Positions 28,804 to 37,156 of a DNA stretch of 64,000 nucleotides are shown here, in pieces. Each line of letters opens with the position of its first letter. The stretch's first letter is position 1. The notes below the pieces were generated by a model that was not told the origin of the DNA, ran no database searches, and was given only the letters and a program-made list of their open reading frames with translations. The translations under genes were made by a program, and so were the position numbers. Origin of the DNA: Martinezella calliandrae (GTDB taxonomy: Bacteria > Pseudomonadota > Alphaproteobacteria > Rhizobiales > Rhizobiaceae); assembly GCF_030272695.1 (NCBI RefSeq), contig NZ_JARFYN010000006.1:140380-204379 (forward strand). The letters run 5' to 3'.

Positions 28804-29089
28804 ATTTTGAGATTTTTGGTTTCGCCGAAGCAATGATTGCTGGCGCGATTGCATCGCGTTTCGGGGGAGGGAAACCTATCCGATAACATTATGTTTTCAT
28901 GTTATGTTTTTTGAAATCGGTCGACGATCTGCCAGGACATAAACAATAAAGTTCTTGGATCTTGGATCGTTTATGAAAAGCCTGGCCAGTCACCTCGACG
29001 GCCTTTTTGACATCTGCGATAGACGATAGAGAAAAAATCGAAATTTTTTTTAGAAAGATGGGAACCAAGGCCGAGCACCGCCGTTAAGG

Positions 29090-29216
29090 AGATGTCTTGG
29101 TGATGATCGCATCAACCGATGCACGCCCCCAAAACTCATCACCGGGCATCTACTCACGGTCCCCTCCCGATGAGTGAAAAGCAGCCAGTGCGCCGCCCTC
29201 GCACTGGCTGTTTTCA
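29090..29216 (+). ncRNA. Candidate small RNA with a strong terminator (boundaries approximate)
   Basis: An intrinsic terminator on the plus strand at 29182-29214 is not preceded by any plus-strand gene. Upstream is a stretch with single-stranded-looking C-rich motifs, CGCCCCCAAAAC and GGTCCCCTCCCG, plus short pairing ACTCATC/GATGAGT. Unpaired CCUCCC loops next to a terminator are common in alphaproteobacterial trans-acting sRNAs. No promoter was firmly identified and I could not name a family. The same hairpin could instead terminate the minus-strand kinase gene. Confidence 0.35.
29182..29214. terminator. Bidirectional terminator hairpin
   Basis: CAGCCAGTGCG (29182-29192), loop CCGCCCT and CGCACTGGCTG (29200-29210) are followed by TTTT on the plus strand and preceded by AAAAG, giving a partial U-run on the minus strand. 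It is 26 bases beyond the end of the minus-strand kinase gene. Confidence 0.85.
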
Positions 29217-29239
29217 TTTGCGGTCCTCTTTCGGGAGCG

Positions 29240-30265
29240 TCAGCGGCGCTTTAGAATCTCATATTCGGTTTCGGGGATCGTCAGGCGATAGCCGATGCTG
29301 TCGTCATCGATCGCGAACTGGGCGCGCCCATTCATGGAGGTGGGGACAACCCGCTCCAACACGGTGCGGCTGAAGCTGTTGTCCTCGAACTCATGGTCGG
29401 AAGGGAAGTAGAAGTGTTCCGACCACGCCACTTCGATGGCCTTCTTGCCGTTGAGCTCGGCCTCCTTGCAGTTCAGCGTGATACTGGTGGCGCCAGCGGA
29501 GATGGCACCGTGGGAGGCTGAATTGACGATCAGTTCGTGCAAAGCGAGGCCGAGATGGACAGCGGCATTTGGAGTGAGATGCGCGTTGATCCCGTAGATC
29601 GGCATCGGCGTCCCTGCATCGGGCCAATAGGGGGCGAATTGCTTTTCAGCGAGTTCGAACAAATAGGCGCCACGCCAGCTCGAATCAGTGATCAGGTCCT
29701 GTGAGTTCGACAGCGACTGCAGGCGGCCGCGGAATTTAATCAGGAAATTATCGAGCGACACCGTATGGCGCGCCGTCTGCGTGGCGATGCCCTGGATGAT
29801 TGCCAGAAGGTTTTTGGAGCGGTGCGATAGCTCGCGGAGCAGTGATTTCAATACTTTTTCGCGGTGCCGCGTCTCCGTAATTTCGGAGATGACGGAAAGC
29901 AGGCCTTGCGCCTTGCGCCCTCCGACGCGCTCGATCTTCAGCTCGTAGATGCGAACGCCATCGCCCGTTACCAACTCCACTTCCGCGGTGGCGGGCTTGC
30001 CGCTTTCCAGCACCCCGCGTTTGAGCTTCAACAGGTGTTCGCCGTCTTTCTCGCCGAAGAGATGGAGATCCGTACCGCCGATGGTAAGGGATGGCTTCAG
30101 GTGGTCGGGCAAGTTTTCGGCATAGCGAATCGCGAGGTTTGCGTCCTGAAAGAGGATCGAGATGCCGGCGCTGGAAAGTGCACGCTCCATCATAGCGGCC
30201 TTGCCTTCAAAACTCAAAGGCGCACCCGATAATGGTTCAGTCGTATTCACCGGCTCGCCTTTCAC
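29240..30265 (-). CDS. HWE-family sensor histidine kinase of the general stress response
   Basis: This is a 341-residue soluble kinase. An N-terminal PAS-like domain (about 25-130) senses an unknown signal. The H-box ELSHRSKNLLAI gives phospho-acceptor H148. The N-box HELIVNSASHGA and the W-x-E motif (AWSE) mark the HWE/HisKA_2 family. There is no membrane segment. It lies next to phyR on the same strand and has its own EcfG-type promoter, so it likely phosphorylates PhyR and is itself in the regulon. PhyR-linked kinases of this type are known in other rhizobia and Caulobacter; the name of this one is not assigned. Confidence 0.88.
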   Translation of the reverse strand: MKGEPVNTTEPLSGAPLSFEGKAAMMERALSSAGISILFQDANLAIRYAENLPDHLKPSLTIGGTDLHLFGEKDGEHLLKLKRGVLESGKPATAEVELVTGDGVRIYELKIERVGGRKAQGLLSVISEITETRHREKVLKSLLRELSHRSKNLLAIIQGIATQTARHTVSLDNFLIKFRGRLQSLSNSQDLITDSSWRGAYLFELAEKQFAPYWPDAGTPMPIYGINAHLTPNAAVHLGLALHELIVNSASHGAISAGATSITLNCKEAELNGKKAIEVAWSEHFYFPSDHEFEDNSFSRTVLERVVPTSMNGRAQFAIDDDSIGYRLTIPETEYEILKRR

Positions 30266-30372
30266 TCGAATTTCGAGAAACCTCCCGACAAGGCATTCTC
30301 GACCGGAAAAACTCGGCCCGGTTTATACAGTCAATCGCTATAACAGTCGGTAAAGCGTCCTTAAGCCGCCGC

Positions 30373-30397
30373 AACGTCCAGCCGCTAATTTTGTTCC
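30373..30397 (-). promoter_or_regulatory. EcfG-type promoter for the HWE kinase gene
   Basis: On the minus strand GGAAC (30397-30393), 16 bases, then CGTT (30376-30373). This is an exact fit to the alphaproteobacterial EcfG/RpoE2 promoter GGAAC-N16/17-CGTT, about 110 bases upstream of the kinase start. Confidence 0.8.
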
Positions 30398-30418
30398 ACG
30401 ACAAGGTGTCAATTCGTA

Positions 30419-31213
30419 TCAGGCGGCCACCTTTGTGGTTTCATTAAAGAAAAGGGCCTGGCTGATCAGAGCTTTCACCATGTCGGGATTGAATGGCTTG
30501 GTCACAAGGAAGGTGGGCTCCGGCCGCTCGCCGGTCAGCAAGCGCTCCGGGAAGGCAGTAATGAAAATGACCGGAATGCTGGACGACTTGAGGATGTCGT
30601 TGACCGCGTCGATGCCAGAGCTGCCGTCGGCAAGCTGGATGTCGGCAAGCACCATGCTGGGGTTGGTGGCATTGTGAAGAGCAACTGCCTCCGCGTGGGT
30701 TCGGGCGATGCCGGTGACCCGATGACCGAGGCTTTCGACCATCTGCTCGATATCCATCGCGATCAGCGGTTCATCCTCGATGATCATGATATCGGTCGCG
30801 ACTTGGCGCGAAATTTCCTGCGACGCCTTGTCGAGCAGGTTCATGGCTTCGGTTTCCGGGACGTCGAGAATATCGGCGATCTCGCCGAGGCGAAAATTTT
30901 CGACGGAGGCAAGAAGGAAAGCCTGACGGGCGACCGGAGAAACCTTTGCAAGATTTACCGAGGCGCGCTGCTCCCAGGCATACGGCGATGTCGGCTCGGG
31001 AATCTGAACTGCCGAGGAACCGAACAGCTTGGTGAAGAGTTTATAAAGAGCGACGCGGTCGTTGGACGTGTCTGGAAAAATGGAAAGATCTGCGATTATC
31101 GCCTCCAAAACCGCCGCGACGTAAGCGTCGCCTGATGTTTGTGTGCCTGTCAGCGCACGGGAGTAGCGGCGCAAATAGGGAAGATGCGGCGCAATGCGAG
31201 TGGAAAGTGTCAT
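30419..31213 (-). CDS. phyR: General stress response regulator PhyR
   Basis: This is a 264-residue anti-anti-sigma factor. Residues 1-135 mimic an ECF sigma factor (sigma2- and sigma4-like). Residues 141-264 are a receiver with acidic residues IIEDEP, phospho-acceptor D191 in VLADIQLAD, and the Lys in LVTKPF. Phosphorylated PhyR binds NepR and releases EcfG. The start at 31213 (MTLSTRIAPH) is the family norm; 22 further residues upstream are open but unlikely. It is divergent from nepR-ecfG and has its own EcfG promoter. Confidence 0.96.
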   Translation of the reverse strand: MTLSTRIAPHLPYLRRYSRALTGTQTSGDAYVAAVLEAIIADLSIFPDTSNDRVALYKLFTKLFGSSAVQIPEPTSPYAWEQRASVNLAKVSPVARQAFLLASVENFRLGEIADILDVPETEAMNLLDKASQEISRQVATDIMIIEDEPLIAMDIEQMVESLGHRVTGIARTHAEAVALHNATNPSMVLADIQLADGSSGIDAVNDILKSSSIPVIFITAFPERLLTGERPEPTFLVTKPFNPDMVKALISQALFFNETTKVAA

Positions 31214-31278
31214 CAATGGCTCCCGCCCTTTACCAATTCCTAATTGAAACACAGCCACCAAGACTGCAGTGACAAGCA

Positions 31279-31303
31279 AACGCCAACTCAGTAAAAAAGT
31301 TCC
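31279..31303 (-). promoter_or_regulatory. EcfG-type promoter for phyR
   Basis: On the minus strand GGAAC (31303-31299), 16 bases, then CGTT (31282-31279). It is an exact consensus match, 66 bases upstream of the phyR start. It sits back to back with the plus-strand EcfG-like promoter of nepR. Confidence 0.82.
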
Positions 31304-31311
31304 TCTGTACC

Positions 31312-31336
31312 GGAACTTTTTTTAAGTAAAGGCATT
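31312..31336 (+). promoter_or_regulatory. EcfG-like promoter for nepR-ecfG
   Basis: GGAAC (31312-31316), 16 bases, then CATT (31333-31336), one mismatch from CGTT. It gives autoregulation of the anti-sigma/sigma operon, as described in other alphaproteobacteria. Its GGAAC box is 8 bases from the opposed phyR box. Confidence 0.6.
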
Positions 31337-31479
31337 AACCCTGCCGACGAACAGTAGGTTTCAACCGCTCCGAATTCGGGGCCGAAGCGGACGGGCGCGA
31401 GGCATACTGGCCTCCCAGACTAGAGTGTACCAAGATACACTTTTATCCATGAACGCGAGAACATGCGGAAGCGAGCTAA

Positions 31480-31692
31480 ATGACCACCCAAAACCAAGAG
31501 GAAGCGGACCGCAAACGGCCTGACGTGCGTGCGGTCGATATCCTCGATCCCAACAATCAGATCGGTAACCGGCTGCGCTCCTTTTACGCTGCGGTGCAGG
31601 ATGAAGCTATCCCCGATCGTTTCCTTGACCTGCTTGAGAAGCTGGATCAGGCCGAGCGGCTGGCTTCTGCTTCCGCAAAACTCTCCGATTAA
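31480..31692 (+). CDS. nepR: Anti-sigma factor NepR
   Basis: This is a 70-residue protein with the NepR core: NNQIGNRLRSFYAAVQDEAI, then PDRFLDLLEKLD (two helices that clamp the sigma factor or PhyR). It holds EcfG inactive until phospho-PhyR competes for it. It is followed after 12 bases by ecfG, with GGAGGAA between them serving as ribosome site for the sigma gene. The location between phyR (divergent) and ecfG is the canonical arrangement. Confidence 0.95.
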   Translation: MTTQNQEEADRKRPDVRAVDILDPNNQIGNRLRSFYAAVQDEAIPDRFLDLLEKLDQAERLASASAKLSD

Positions 31693-31704
31693 GGAGGAAG
31701 CGTC

Positions 31705-32256
31705 ATGGAACGAAAACCGAGCTTCAAGCGCGAACTTCTGGCCGCTCTGCCGAGCCTGCGCGCCTTCGCCATCTCTTTGACCGGACGTCACGACCGCGCC
31801 GATGATCTTGTGCAGGACACGATCATGAAGGCTTGGGCCAAGCAGGATCATTTCGAGATGGGCACGAATATGAAGGCCTGGCTCTTCACCATTTTGCGCA
31901 ACGAACTTTATAGCCAGATGCGCAAAAGTGGCCGAGAGGTGCAGGATAGCGACGGCCTGTTCACGGAATCGATGGCGACGCATCCCTCGCAATATGGTGC
32001 GCTCGACCTGCAGGATTTCCGCAAGGCGCTCGATCAGTTACCGGCCGATCAACGCGAAGCCATCATCCTCGTCGGCGCTTCCGGTTTTTCCTATGAGGAG
32101 GCTGCAGAGATCTGCGGCTGCGCCGTCGGCACTATCAAGAGCCGCGTCAACAGGGCCCGGCAGCGTCTGCAGGAATTGCTACAGATTTCCGGGGAGGCGG
32201 ACTTCGGTCCCGACGCTACCTCCGCGCCACTGACGTCCAAGGCGTTTGCATTCTAG
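31705..32256 (+). CDS. ecfG: ECF sigma factor EcfG (RpoE2-type), general stress response
   Basis: This is a 183-residue ECF15-group sigma factor. The sigma2 region includes GRHDRADDLVQDTIMKAW near residues 27-44. The sigma4 region has DQLPADQREAIILVGASGFS, then YEEAAEICGCAVGTIKSRV (about 112-152). It directs RNA polymerase to GGAAC-N16/17-CGTT promoters, four of which lie within 2 kb. It is co-transcribed with nepR. Confidence 0.95.
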   Translation: MERKPSFKRELLAALPSLRAFAISLTGRHDRADDLVQDTIMKAWAKQDHFEMGTNMKAWLFTILRNELYSQMRKSGREVQDSDGLFTESMATHPSQYGALDLQDFRKALDQLPADQREAIILVGASGFSYEEAAEICGCAVGTIKSRVNRARQRLQELLQISGEADFGPDATSAPLTSKAFAF

Positions 32257-32283
32257 CCAAAGGCTATCCGGATCAAGCCGCTC

Positions 32284-32688
32284 TCAATCATCCCGCTTCT
32301 TCGTTCCAAGCAAGTTGCCCAGTACGAGAGCGGTGGCGATGGCGGCGGTCAGCAGCGGTTGTGACCTTGCGAGGCCAAGCGCCACAACGGCCATGGATTC
32401 CAAGGCGACGCGGCGTTCGTGGAGGCGGCGCTCTTCCTGCTTGTTGATAATCGCCATGATGACGAGAACGATCAGGCCGAGCAGCAGGGTGCCGGCAGCA
32501 ATCAACAGCGCCGAAACGGCTGCGCCATAGATGGTTGCCAGCCACATGGCGGCGGCCACCAGAGCAAAGGCATAGGCCGTTAAAATGAGAATCGCCGCGA
32601 TGCCGACAAAAATACCGTTACGCTTGGTGCGCGCAACGGTACGGTTCAAGGTGCCTGACAGGAGCAGGCCGAGGAACGGAGCTAGCAT
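32284..32688 (-). CDS. Small membrane protein, phage-holin/Actinobacterial-holin-like family
   Basis: This is a 134-residue protein with two long hydrophobic helices (about 26-52 and 55-82), a basic cytoplasmic stretch (KQEERRLHERR), a third weaker helix and the C-terminal TKKRDD. It resembles the phage_holin_3_6-type stress membrane proteins found next to DUF883 genes. It begins 9 bases after the DUF883 gene and so is part of the same EcfG-driven operon. Function not known; envelope stress is likely from context. Confidence 0.7.
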   Translation of the reverse strand: MLAPFLGLLLSGTLNRTVARTKRNGIFVGIAAILILTAYAFALVAAAMWLATIYGAAVSALLIAAGTLLLGLIVLVIMAIINKQEERRLHERRVALESMAVVALGLARSQPLLTAAIATALVLGNLLGTKKRDD

Positions 32689-32697
32689 TGAAGCTCC

Positions 32698-33048
32698 TCA
32701 ACGGCGCGAAAGAAGCAGGGCAACCGCCAATCCGAAAGCGGCGGCAGCCCCGATGGTGGCAATCGGATGCTGGCGCACCGTCCGGCGCATTTCCCGCGTA
32801 CCCTTGACATAGCCGTGCTGCAACTCGCGCAGCAGTTCTTCGCCGCGAGCCGTCAGATCCTCGTAGCTGGTCTCTGCACGCGCGCGCATCGACTGGCTCT
32901 GCCTGGCGCTGTTTTCACCGACGACTTTGGCGAACGCGGCAATTTCGTTGCGCAGATGTTCGATCTGTTCTTCAATGCTGGCTTCGATGTCGTGCAAGCT
33001 GCCGCCATTACGCTTGGCTCGCGCCGAATGGAGGATGGATGGTGCCAT
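32698..33048 (-). CDS. DUF883/ElaB-YqjD-like membrane-anchored stress protein
   Basis: This is a 116-residue protein with an amphipathic coiled-coil region (IEEQIEHLRNEIAAFAKVVGE onward, about 25-75), the short R-x-H-P turn (RQHPIATIG) and a single C-terminal helix ending in LLLSRR. This is the DUF883/ElaB layout, inner-membrane proteins that in E. coli bind ribosomes under stress. The upstream EcfG promoter (33176-33201) places it in the general stress regulon. Confidence 0.82.
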   Translation of the reverse strand: MAPSILHSARAKRNGGSLHDIEASIEEQIEHLRNEIAAFAKVVGENSARQSQSMRARAETSYEDLTARGEELLRELQHGYVKGTREMRRTVRQHPIATIGAAAAFGLAVALLLSRR

Positions 33049-33175
33049 GGTCTTGCTCCCTTACGTCGTTAGCGTCTTTGTCCTGGCGCCTCAAGATTGC
33101 GCCGGCGATAATCGAATGCTGCCAGTATTTTGCGCTGTTAAGCGTGCAAAGCATTGATCTGCATCATTGGTCATC

Positions 33176-33201
33176 AACGCAGCCATGTAACGAAAAGTTC
33201 C
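33176..33201 (-). promoter_or_regulatory. EcfG-type promoter for the DUF883-holin operon
   Basis: On the minus strand GGAAC (33201-33197), 17 bases, then CGTT (33179-33176). It fits the EcfG consensus with N17 spacing, 128 bases upstream of the DUF883 start. Confidence 0.72.
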
Positions 33202-33223
33202 GGGCTGTGCGTCGAAAGGGAAA

Positions 33224-34015
33224 TCACGCCGTGAGCGCACTGTGAGCTAGCACGAACGGGACGCCATCGAGGGGGACGCGATTCACCCTGAGCGCGCAGC
33301 CGAAGACATCCTGCAGATGCCGATCGGTCAAAACGTCGGCCACAGGACCGGCTGCCTGCAACCGCCCGTTCCTGAGCAAGGCCATCTGGTTGGCGAAAAG
33401 GGCGGTGAGATTGAGATCGTGCATGACGGCAATGACACCGCCCCCGCGCGCGCAGAATTGCCGGGCGAGCGTCATGATGGCGAGCTGATGGCTGATGTCG
33501 AGGCTGGAGACCGGCTCGTCGAGAAGCAGCCAGCAAGGTTTGCCGTCGATGATGGGCTCGGGGATTTGGCATAGCACCCGGGCCAATTGGACGCGCTGTT
33601 GCTCGCCGCCTGAAAGCTCCTGATAGAAGCGCCCCTCGAAGCCGGCGAGATCGACCGAGGAAAGCGCCTCCGTAGCGATGCGATCGGCCTGTTTGGGATA
33701 TCGGTTGCGCCCGGTCGCGGATCCCATGCGGACGATTTCGCGGACGGTGAAGGGGAAGGAGATCGCACTTGCCTGCGGCAGCACGCCGCGCATTTCGGCC
33801 AGTTGCCAGGCTTGGAGGCTGCCGATCTCGGCGGCGTTGAGGCGCACCGAACCCTGATAGGCGAGCTCCCCCGAAATGGCCTTCAAAATCGTCGTCTTGC
33901 CCGAGCCGTTCGGCCCGCAAATCGCTGTCAACGCGCCGGCGGGTGCGGCGAAGGAGACATCGTGCACGATTGTCTTGCCGGCGAGCCGGACGGAAAGGTT
34001 CGAGACGTCGATCAT
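33224..34015 (-). CDS. hmuV: Haemin ABC transporter ATP-binding protein HmuV
   Basis: This is a 263-residue ATPase of the FecE/BtuD class. Walker A is GPNGSGKT, the signature LSGGEQQRVQLARVL and Walker B WLLLDEPVSSLD. It drives haem passage through HmuU. The ATG at 34015 (MIDVSNLSVRLAG) is the family-standard start; the frame runs on to 34150 inside hmuU. It is last of the minus-strand hmuPSTUV series, 7 bases after hmuU. Confidence 0.94.
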   Translation of the reverse strand: MIDVSNLSVRLAGKTIVHDVSFAAPAGALTAICGPNGSGKTTILKAISGELAYQGSVRLNAAEIGSLQAWQLAEMRGVLPQASAISFPFTVREIVRMGSATGRNRYPKQADRIATEALSSVDLAGFEGRFYQELSGGEQQRVQLARVLCQIPEPIIDGKPCWLLLDEPVSSLDISHQLAIMTLARQFCARGGGVIAVMHDLNLTALFANQMALLRNGRLQAAGPVADVLTDRHLQDVFGCALRVNRVPLDGVPFVLAHSALTA

Positions 34016-34022
34016 CGAAAAC

Positions 34023-35144
34023 TCACTGGCTGAGGCGAGAGCGCTGCCGAAGCAGCATCCACAGGAAGAAGGGCCCGCCGACACCGGCGGTGATGATGCC
34101 GATCGGCAGTTCGGCCGGCGAGACGACGGTGCGGGCCACCACGTCGGCAATCATCAGTAGGGTGCCGCCGAACAAAGCGGACGCCGGCAGCAGAAAGCGA
34201 TGGTCCGGACCAATCGCCATGCGCAGGATATGCGGCACGATGATGCCGACGAAGCCGATGCCGCCGCTCACCGCCACGGAGGCGCCGATCGCGGCCGCAA
34301 CGCTGACGATGGCGACATTCTTCAGCCGCTGCAGAGCGACGCCCATGTGAAAGGCGGCGGCTTCGCCGAGCGTCAGAGCATTGAGGCCGCGCGCCATGAA
34401 GGGCAATGGCAGCATGGAGAGGACTATGATTGGGCCGACAGCGGCGATCTTGGTCCAGGTCGCCCCCGCGAGCGATCCCATGCTCCAGAAGGTCAGATCA
34501 CGCAACTGCCGATCATCGGCCATGTAAATCAGCACGCCGGTTGCCGCCAGTGCCAGGGAGCCGAGCGCGATGCCGGCGAGCAGCATGGTCGCGATCGATG
34601 TCTGCCCATGCCGTGTCGCCACTCTGTAGAGGAGTATGGTCGTAGCCAGGCCGCCGATGAAGGCGGCGATCGGCAAGGAGAAGATGCCAACGACATGGGC
34701 GACCGGGGCGAGGATACCGCCGGTAAGGACGATCATCGCCACGGCGCCGAGACTGGAGCCGGCCGAAACGCCGATCAGGCCGGGATCGGCCATCGGATTG
34801 CGGAACAGGCCCTGCATGACCGCGCCGGACACCGCGAGCCCGCCGCCGATCAGGAAGCCCAGGATGGCGCGGGGGAGGCGAATGTCAAAGACGATGATAC
34901 GGTCGCGGCTGCTCAATGCGTCGTGCGCACCGCCGCGGATCATGCTGCCGATGACGTCGACGATCGAGGCATTCGACGCGCCGGTCGTGATTGAAAAGGC
35001 GAAAGCGAGGAAGGCTGCGATCGCGAGGACGGTCAAGACGAAGAACGCAAGCACGGTGCGGTCGCCCTCGCGATAGGGGCGATCGGTGTGGTGCGATATG
35101 CTCTTCAGCCCCGGCTTGACCTCGTGAGGCGCCACCTCAGCCAC
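34023..35144 (-). CDS. hmuU: Haemin ABC transporter permease HmuU
   Basis: This is a 373-residue FecCD-type permease with about ten membrane helices. Conserved stretches are LPRAILGFLIGGGLAVSGAV, FRNPMADPGLIGVSAGSSLG and GGIGFVGIIVPHILRMAIGP, the last contacting HmuV. The N-terminal cytoplasmic segment of about 30 residues is longer than usual. Its start overlaps the hmuT stop by 8 bases. It carries haem from HmuT into the cytoplasm. Confidence 0.94.
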   Translation of the reverse strand: MAEVAPHEVKPGLKSISHHTDRPYREGDRTVLAFFVLTVLAIAAFLAFAFSITTGASNASIVDVIGSMIRGGAHDALSSRDRIIVFDIRLPRAILGFLIGGGLAVSGAVMQGLFRNPMADPGLIGVSAGSSLGAVAMIVLTGGILAPVAHVVGIFSLPIAAFIGGLATTILLYRVATRHGQTSIATMLLAGIALGSLALAATGVLIYMADDRQLRDLTFWSMGSLAGATWTKIAAVGPIIVLSMLPLPFMARGLNALTLGEAAAFHMGVALQRLKNVAIVSVAAAIGASVAVSGGIGFVGIIVPHILRMAIGPDHRFLLPASALFGGTLLMIADVVARTVVSPAELPIGIITAGVGGPFFLWMLLRQRSRLSQ

Positions 35145-36063
35145 CGTAGATCGCAGCGTTCAGGGCGCGCACGGCACTGGCGGTGCGTGGCCCGAAGCCA
35201 AGCAGATGCAAGCCGTCCATGCGGATGACCGCCTTATGGCTGGCCGCAGGTGTCAGCGAGATCGCCGGCTGCTTCAAGAGGTCGTCGTTCGTCATCGACA
35301 ACGGACCCTCGCGGTCCATGATCAAGATCACATCCGGCTTGGCTTCGATGATCGCTTCATCGGTCAAAGGCTTGTAGCCCGAGAAACTGTCGACGGCATT
35401 GATAGCGCCGGCAAGCTTGATGATGCCCTCAGCCGCGGTGTCGCTGCCGGCAGCGAGGATTTTGCCGTTCTGGTAGCTGAGGACGAAGAGCACGCGTTTG
35501 CGCTCCGCTTCGGGGCGCTTCTGGGAACTTCCAATCGCAGCATCAAGATCGGCGGCGACCTTGATTTCGAGCGCCTTCGCCTTGTCCGGAACGCCGAGCA
35601 GCGAGCCGACGACGTCGATCTTCTTCAGGATGCCGTCCCGGTCGTAGGTTTGCGGCACGGTTTCGAAAGGCACGCGGGCATTGCGCAGCACTGCCAGAGC
35701 CTCCGGCGGGCCGGAGCCGTCCACTGCGATGATCGCGGTCGGATTGACGGCCAGGATGCCCTCCGGCGACAGTGCACGCATATAGCCGACATCAGGCAGC
35801 TTGGCTGCCGCCTCCGGATAGATGCTGGTGGAATCGCGGGCGATCAGCCTGTTTTCCTCGCCCAGCGCGTAGATGATCTCGGTGACGTCGCCGCCGATCG
35901 AGACGAGACGCGAGCTATCGATTTTCGGTGCTTCGGCGGCATGGGCGTGCTCAACGAGATTATGGCCGCCTCTGATCGCGTCCACGGGAATGAGCGGCAA
36001 GGCCATCACCAGCGTCGTTAGCGCGATTTCCCACGGCTTGATGCGCTTGAAGTTCTTCGACAT
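35137..36063 (-). CDS. hmuT: Haemin ABC transporter periplasmic binding protein HmuT
   Basis: This is a 308-residue periplasmic haem-binding protein of the TroA/BtuF helical-backbone type. A long N-terminal export signal (helix ALTTLVMALPLIPVDA) is cut near HAHA|A. RLVSIGGDVTEIIYALG begins the N-terminal lobe, and MRALSPEGILAVNPTAII and YKPLTDEAIIEAKPDVILIM follow the family pattern. A haem-ligand Tyr is expected around VGYM or SGYKPL but was not proven. The start at 36063 avoids 25 extra residues overlapping the hmuS end. Confidence 0.93.
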   Translation of the reverse strand: MSKNFKRIKPWEIALTTLVMALPLIPVDAIRGGHNLVEHAHAAEAPKIDSSRLVSIGGDVTEIIYALGEENRLIARDSTSIYPEAAAKLPDVGYMRALSPEGILAVNPTAIIAVDGSGPPEALAVLRNARVPFETVPQTYDRDGILKKIDVVGSLLGVPDKAKALEIKVAADLDAAIGSSQKRPEAERKRVLFVLSYQNGKILAAGSDTAAEGIIKLAGAINAVDSFSGYKPLTDEAIIEAKPDVILIMDREGPLSMTNDDLLKQPAISLTPAASHKAVIRMDGLHLLGFGPRTASAVRALNAAIYGG

Positions 36064-36079
36064 CGTGATGTCCCGATCC

Positions 36080-37147
36080 TTACGCGGCGACGCTGTCGTC
36101 GGCCTTCGGAAGGTTCTCGACAATGACGCGCCAGTCACCGCGCTCTTCGAACCCTTCCTTCCGCTTGCCGAAGAACTGGATGATCATCTCGCCCTTGGCA
36201 TTGTAGGCCTCGAGCGACGTGACATGCCCCTCCTTGGTCGGCTTGCGCACCGCCCAGACCTCGGCGATATGATCCTGGCGCAGATGCAAATGGAAGGTGG
36301 GGTCCATAATGTTGATCCAGGGGCCCATGGCCTCTACGTTGAAGATCGGCCCGGAATGAATCTGCACGATGCCGTCATTGGCAACGAAGCACATGATCGG
36401 CAGACCTTCGCGGACCGAGGCATGCATCATTTCGGCGACCGCGGTTGGCGCAAGCTTCCAGGCATAGTCGTCGCCGACCGTGCGGATCGCTGCCTGCCTG
36501 CCGATTTTCAGTTTCTGCAGCATGCCGAAGAATTGATGTGTGTCCGTCATGCGGCTCCAATGATCGCGCAGTTCGTCGCGGCTGACATCGCCGTCGATCT
36601 CGCCGTTGTCATATCCGGAGCGATCCTCAACAAAATCCTGCGACTGGTCTTCGAGCCGCAGCTCGGCGACGATTTCATGGTACGCTTCGATGTTCGAGGC
36701 GGGGCGCAGATGCACCTTGTGGACGGCGTCGCCGGCCTTATCGAAAAACTGTAGGCTGAGCCGCTGTTGGTCGCCGTCCGTTTTGGTGACGGCGAAGGCA
36801 TGCGCCCAGCGCTTCGGGAAGATGCGCAGATCGATGTTCTCGCCGAGGACAATGGCTGCCTGTACGCCTGATTTGATGTTTTCGTAGACCCCGATTTTTT
36901 CATGGACGGCGCTTTCGTTGCGCGACAGGGCCAGGATTTCACCGAGAGAAGCGACGCGACCCAGGAAGCGATCGACATCGGCATCGATGCGAGTAGCGGA
37001 AATGCCGACTTCGGCGGCAACCAATGCTGCTTCGGAAAGGCCCAATCGAGCAGCGACGTCGCGCTCGCGCATTTTGGGATTTTCGGTGCGGAAGACGCGG
37101 ATGTCGTTGGCGGACAGGCGGCTCGTATCTTTGGTCGTCTCAGTCAT
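36080..37147 (-). CDS. hmuS: Haem-degrading/haem-handling protein HmuS
   Basis: This is a 355-residue cytoplasmic protein of the HemS/ChuX superfamily. It has duplicated halves, each with a central beta-sheet (residues about 40-180 and 215-345). Recognisable segments are LRIFPKRWAHAF, VHLRPASNIEAYHEI and FHLHLRQDHIAEVWAVRKPT. Family members bind imported haem and either degrade it or pass it on. The gene starts 9 bases after hmuP and is followed by hmuT after 16 bases. Confidence 0.93.
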   Translation of the reverse strand: MTETTKDTSRLSANDIRVFRTENPKMRERDVAARLGLSEAALVAAEVGISATRIDADVDRFLGRVASLGEILALSRNESAVHEKIGVYENIKSGVQAAIVLGENIDLRIFPKRWAHAFAVTKTDGDQQRLSLQFFDKAGDAVHKVHLRPASNIEAYHEIVAELRLEDQSQDFVEDRSGYDNGEIDGDVSRDELRDHWSRMTDTHQFFGMLQKLKIGRQAAIRTVGDDYAWKLAPTAVAEMMHASVREGLPIMCFVANDGIVQIHSGPIFNVEAMGPWINIMDPTFHLHLRQDHIAEVWAVRKPTKEGHVTSLEAYNAKGEMIIQFFGKRKEGFEERGDWRVIVENLPKADDSVAA

Positions 37148-37156
37148 CTGCTATGC

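Larger units (their letters stand above)
28729..29239. other. 511-base intergenic region upstream of preT and downstream of the HWE kinase
   Basis: It holds the presumed preT promoter and operator (28788-28803), an AT-rich stretch around 28890-29060 with runs such as AATTTTTTTTAG, and, near its right end, a strong terminator hairpin (29182-29214) with no plus-strand ORF before it. The last 120 bases are a candidate small RNA, listed separately. I see no protein gene here. Confidence 0.6.
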
